Origin: Gammaproteobacteria bacterium
Lineage (GTDB): Bacteria > Pseudomonadota > Gammaproteobacteria > Burkholderiales > Thiobacillaceae
Length of the DNA: 9,355 nt
Direction: 5' to 3'
Assembly: GCA_018820745.1 (NCBI GenBank)
Contig: JAHJNP010000268.1
Location: 1 to 9,355 of the forward strand
Under the pieces are notes generated by a model. It searched no databases. It had not been told where the DNA came from and saw only the letters and a list, made by a program, of their open reading frames with translations. How positions within the stretch are numbered: position 1 is the stretch's first letter; each line of letters starts with the position of its first letter. Made by a program: the position numbers and the translations under genes. Positions 6,444 to 9,355 of this stretch are shown piece after piece.

Positions 6444-7946
6444 ATGACCGAACCCCTGCTCATCGCCCGCAACGCGTCCGCCGATCTGGTTCTATTGCCT
6501 CAGATGGCCAACCGCCACGGCCTCATCACCGGCGCCACCGGCACCGGCAAGACCGTCACCCTGCAAACGCTGGCCGAGCATTTTTCCCGCATCGGCGTGC
6601 CGTGCTTCATGTCGGACGTGAAGGGCGACCTGTCGGGTATTTCGCAGCCGGGCGGCGGCAATGCCAAGGTGGCCGAGCGGGTCGAAATGCTCAAGCTCGA
6701 GGGCTTCGAACACCGCGGCTATCCGGTCACGCTGTGGGACCCCTTCGGCGAGGCCGGCCATCCGGTGCGCGCCACGGTTTCCGACATGGGACCGCTGCTT
6801 TTATCGAGAATGCTCGATCTGAACGACACCCAGAGCGGCGTTCTCAACCTGGTGTTCAAGGTGGCCGACGACAACGGTCTCCTGCTGCTCGACCTGAAGG
6901 ACCTGCGCACCATGCTCGCTTTCGTCGGCGAGAACGCAAAACAGTTCACCACCGAGTACGGCAACGTGTCTGCCGCCTCCATCGGCGCCATCCAGCGCGG
7001 CCTCCTGGTGCTGGAGTCGCAGGGCGGCGAACAGATCTTCGGCGAGCCGATGCTCAACATCGACGACCTGATCCAGACCGACCGCGGACTTGGCGTCATC
7101 AACATCCTGTCGGCCGACCGGCTGATGCTGTCGCCCAAGCTTTACGCCACGCTGCTGCTGTGGCTTTTGGCCGAACTGTTCGAGAACCTGCCCGAGGCGG
7201 GCGACCTCGACAAGCCCAGGCTGGTGTTCTTCTTCGACGAGGCGCACCTGTTGTTTTCCGACGCCTCCGACGCGCTGGTGGAGAAGATCGAGCAGGTGGT
7301 GCGGCTGATCCGCTCCAAGGGCGTCGGCGTGTTTTTCGTCACCCAGAATCCGGCCGACATGCCGGACAAGGTGCTGTCGCAGCTCGGCAACCGGGTGCAG
7401 CACGCGCTGCGCGCCTTCTCGCCACGCGACCAGAAGGCGGTCCGCGCGGCCGCCGAAACCATGCGCGACAACCCGGACCTGGACGAGGCCACCGTCATCA
7501 CCGAACTCGGCGTGGGCGAGGCGCTGGTGTCCTTCCTCGACGCCAAGGGCCGTCCCGGCGTGGTCGAGCGCGCGTTCATCGTGCCGCCGCAGGGACAGAT
7601 CGGCCCCATCAGCGACGCCCAGCGCCAGCAGTTGATGCGGGCCTCGCTGGTGGCCGGCGTCTACGACACGACCATCGACCGCGAATCCGCCCACGAAGTC
7701 CTCATGGCGCGCGCCGAGCAGGCGGCGCAGGCCGCGTCGGCGGAAGCCGAAGCGAAACAGCAGGCCAAGGCCGCCACCAAACCGGCAGCGAATGGCGGCG
7801 GGCTGGGGGGCATACTGAGCGGAAGTGGGCGCCGCGAAGGCGCGGCCGAAGCGCTGGCCAAATCCGCCGCGCGTGCGATCGGCAGCCAGATCGGGCGCTC
7901 GCTCATCCGCGGCGTGCTGGGGAGTTTGTTCGGGGGCAAGCGCTGA
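6444..7946 (+). CDS. HerA-like P-loop ATPase of the YjgR/DUF853 family
   Basis: A 500-residue soluble ATPase related to HerA/FtsK-type hexameric DNA motors; the cellular role of the YjgR group is not established. Walker A is GATGTGKT (30-37), an acidic SDVKGDLSG follows at 57-65, Walker B is LVFFFDEAH (260-268) with D265 and E266, and a sensor-like strand [11 protein letters not shown] is at 297-307. Family strings include [13 protein letters not shown] (130-142), [13 protein letters not shown] (179-191) and [13 protein letters not shown] (321-333). The tail has an Ala/Gln/Lys-rich helix (about 422-448), a Gly-rich linker (450-462) and a hydrophobic Gly-containing end, [18 protein letters not shown]. 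The length equals that of E. coli YjgR as I recall it. The ATG at 6444 is chosen over the in-frame ATG at 6369 because AGGAG lies 5 nt upstream and family similarity begins there. There is no nuclease partner (NurA) beside it, so a HerA-NurA end-resection or defence module is not supported. Confidence 0.9.
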   Translation: MTEPLLIARNASADLVLLPQMANRHGLITGATGTGKTVTLQTLAEHFSRIGVPCFMSDVKGDLSGISQPGGGNAKVAERVEMLKLEGFEHRGYPVTLWDPFGEAGHPVRATVSDMGPLLLSRMLDLNDTQSGVLNLVFKVADDNGLLLLDLKDLRTMLAFVGENAKQFTTEYGNVSAASIGAIQRGLLVLESQGGEQIFGEPMLNIDDLIQTDRGLGVINILSADRLMLSPKLYATLLLWLLAELFENLPEAGDLDKPRLVFFFDEAHLLFSDASDALVEKIEQVVRLIRSKGVGVFFVTQNPADMPDKVLSQLGNRVQHALRAFSPRDQKAVRAAAETMRDNPDLDEATVITELGVGEALVSFLDAKGRPGVVERAFIVPPQGQIGPISDAQRQQLMRASLVAGVYDTTIDRESAHEVLMARAEQAAQAASAEAEAKQQAKAATKPAANGGGLGGILSGSGRREGAAEALAKSAARAIGSQIGRSLIRGVLGSLFGGKR

Positions 7947-7957
7947 CGCGCTCCTAA

Positions 7958-7975
7958 CGCCTTTCGCTAGAGGCG
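7958..7975. terminator. Small hairpin in the 32-bp convergent gap
   Basis: CGCCTTT (7958-7964) can pair with AGAGGCG (7969-7975), with one T-G wobble, leaving a 4-nt loop CGCT. It lies between the converging stops of the HerA-like gene and trpC and could stop transcription from both sides. Neither side has a T-run, so intrinsic termination would be weak. Confidence 0.35.
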
Positions 7976-7978
7976 GGT

Positions 7979-8767
7979 TCAGGCGAACAGCCGCGCCAGC
8001 TCGGCGCCCGGATCGGCGGCGCGCATGAAGGCCTCGCCCACCAGGAAGGCGTTGACGCCATGGCTGCGCATCCTCGCGACGTCGGCCGGCGCGAGGATGC
8101 CGGACTCGGTGATGACGATGCGGTCATCACCGATTTTTGGCAGCAACGCCAGCGTGGTATCGAGACTGACCTCGAAGGTGCGCAGGTTGCGGTTATTGAT
8201 GCCCTGCAACGGCGTCTTCAACTGCAACGCGGCATCAAGCTCCTCCGCGTTGTGCGACTCCACCAGCACCGCCATCTCCAGCTCGAACGCCAGCGCTTCC
8301 AGCGCCTGCATCGCCGGCAGTTCGAGCGCGGCAACGATCAGCAGGATGCAGTCCGCGCCCATCGCGCGCGCCTCGTAGACCTGGTACGGGTCGATAATGA
8401 AATCCTTGCGCAGCACCGGCAGGCAGCATGCGACGCGCGCCTCCCTCAGGTACTCGGCACTGCCCTGGAAATAGTCGCGATCGGTGAGCACGGACAGGCA
8501 CGCGGCGCCGCCCGCCGCATAGCTGATCGCGATTTCGGCCGGCTTGAAATCAGGCCGGATCACGCCTTTCGACGGGCTGGCCTTCTTGATTTCGGCGATC
8601 ACCGCGGGCTGCCCGGCGGCGAGCCTGGCGCGCAGGGCGCCGACGAAATCGCGCGGCGGCGCGGCAGCGGCTGCGCGCACCTGCATGTCGGCGAGCGGCA
8701 CGCGGGCCAAGCCGGCGGTGATTTCCTCGCGTTTGGTGGCGAGTATCTTTTCGAGGATGTCGCTCAT
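7979..8767 (-). CDS. trpC: Indole-3-glycerol phosphate synthase (TrpC)
   Basis: Converts carboxyphenylamino-deoxyribulose phosphate to indole-3-glycerol phosphate with loss of CO2 and water in tryptophan synthesis. The 262-residue beta/alpha barrel starts [15 protein letters not shown] and carries the active-site strings [12 protein letters not shown] (57-68; E59, K61), [21 protein letters not shown] (119-139; K121), [11 protein letters not shown] (168-178; E170), [12 protein letters not shown] (189-200; N191) and ITESGI (219-224; S222). It is monofunctional, with no fused TrpF domain. The ATG at 8767 overlaps the trpD stop as ATGA, which points to translational coupling. It is the last gene of this cluster in the window and converges on the HerA-like gene. 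Confidence 0.97.
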   Translation of the reverse strand: MSDILEKILATKREEITAGLARVPLADMQVRAAAAAPPRDFVGALRARLAAGQPAVIAEIKKASPSKGVIRPDFKPAEIAISYAAGGAACLSVLTDRDYFQGSAEYLREARVACCLPVLRKDFIIDPYQVYEARAMGADCILLIVAALELPAMQALEALAFELEMAVLVESHNAEELDAALQLKTPLQGINNRNLRTFEVSLDTTLALLPKIGDDRIVITESGILAPADVARMRSHGVNAFLVGEAFMRAADPGAELARLFA

Positions 8768-9355
8768 GATTGACTGAAGCGACGGTAGTGTTCGAGCACG
8801 TCGCGCGCGGCCATGCTTGAAATGGCGCGCTGCGCCTGCGCCACGCCGTCCATCAGGCTGGCGGCACGGCCCGATACGTAAATGGCTGCCCCGGCGTTGA
8901 GCGCGACAATCGCGGTGGCGCCGGGGTGGCGGTTCTCCAGCGCAGCCAGCAGCATCTCGACTGCTTCGTCCTTGCCCTTGACCACCATGTCGCTCGCGTC
9001 GACCTGCGGCAAGCCGAACAGGCCGGGCTCGAGTTCGTATTCGGACACATGGCCGTCCTTCAGTTCGGCCACGTAAGTGGGCGAGGCAAGGCTGATCTCG
9101 TCCAGCCCTTCCTCGGCGTTGACCACCAGCACATGGCGGCTGCCCAGCGCCTGCAGCACCCGCGCCAGGGTGCCGGTGAGCTCGCGGCTGAACACGCCCA
9201 TCACCTGGTTCGGCGCACCGGCCGGGTTGGTCAGTGGACCGAGCAGGTTGAACAGGGTGCGTACGACGAGTTCGCGCCGCACCGGGGCGGCATGCTTCAT
9301 CGCGCTGTGGTGGTTGGGCGCGAACATGAAGCCGACGCCGATCGTCTTCACCGCC
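8764..9355 (-). CDS. trpD: Anthranilate phosphoribosyltransferase (TrpD), C-terminal part, cut by window edge
   Basis: Transfers phosphoribosyl from PRPP to anthranilate, the step before TrpF and TrpC. About 197 codons are present and the N-terminal part lies beyond the window edge; the frame is open to position 9355. Recognisable family strings are [55 protein letters not shown] and the late [10 protein letters not shown]. The GTG at 9351 is an internal Val codon, not a start. The TGA stop (8766-8764) overlaps the trpC ATG by 4 bp. Upstream genes of a trpEGDC-type cluster probably lie outside the window. Confidence 0.96.
   Translation of the reverse strand, partial: AVKTIGVGFMFAPNHHSAMKHAAPVRRELVVRTLFNLLGPLTNPAGAPNQVMGVFSRELTGTLARVLQALGSRHVLVVNAEEGLDEISLASPTYVAELKDGHVSEYELEPGLFGLPQVDASDMVVKGKDEAVEMLLAALENRHPGATAIVALNAGAAIYVSGRAASLMDGVAQAQRAISSMAARDVLEHYRRFSQS

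Noticed and set aside
6444..7946. HerA-NurA or Sir2-HerA style defence system
   Set aside because: The flanking genes are ndh and trpC and no nuclease or Sir2 partner is present. The protein fits the stand-alone YjgR group.
6602..7957. 451-codon second frame inside the HerA-like gene
   Set aside because: Arg- and Gly-rich out-of-frame translation, overlapping a protein with intact Walker motifs.

Overview
The window is a compact, GC-rich chromosomal segment. Protein sequences, gene order and base composition suggest a betaproteobacterium, perhaps of the Thiobacillus/Nitrosomonadales type; the genus is a guess. There is no rRNA, tRNA, CRISPR array, IS transposase or phage gene.

Layout: (i) Positions 1-3969, all on the minus strand, read yebC - four-helix-bundle gene - ruvC - ruvA - diguanylate cyclase - ruvB (cut by the window edge). 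This is the familiar yebC-ruvC-ruvA-ruvB cluster for Holliday-junction processing, interrupted twice. A small low-GC gene of the 23S-rRNA-intervening-protein (S23) type sits between yebC and ruvC, and a membrane GGDEF protein sits between ruvA and ruvB. Gaps are short or genes overlap, so one transcript is likely. (ii) A 41-bp divergent gap leads to a fructokinase-like ROK kinase (mak) on the plus strand, 4011-5003. (iii) A type II NADH dehydrogenase (ndh) converges on mak from the minus strand, and the two stop codons overlap in one CTAG. (iv) Divergent from ndh is a 500-residue HerA-like ATPase of the YjgR/DUF853 family, 6444-7946. (v) Convergent with it, after 32 bp holding a small hairpin, are trpC and the 3' part of trpD, overlapping by 4 bp, on the minus strand.

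How the genes relate: RuvA and RuvB form the branch-migration motor and RuvC the resolvase. YebC is an ancient neighbour with a role in gene expression. The GGDEF protein would make c-di-GMP at the membrane under co-expression with repair genes. mak, ndh and trpDC are core sugar, respiratory and tryptophan functions.

The most interesting structure is around the four-helix-bundle gene. It is bracketed by inverted arrays of a 7-bp motif, CCCCTCA and variants, with 15-bp inner arms matching at 13 of 15 positions. One array now encodes the first part of RuvC and the other contains the yebC stop codon. This looks like a small repeat-bounded cassette that landed in the yebC-ruvC junction and was domesticated into the operon. 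I found no clearly new multi-gene system.
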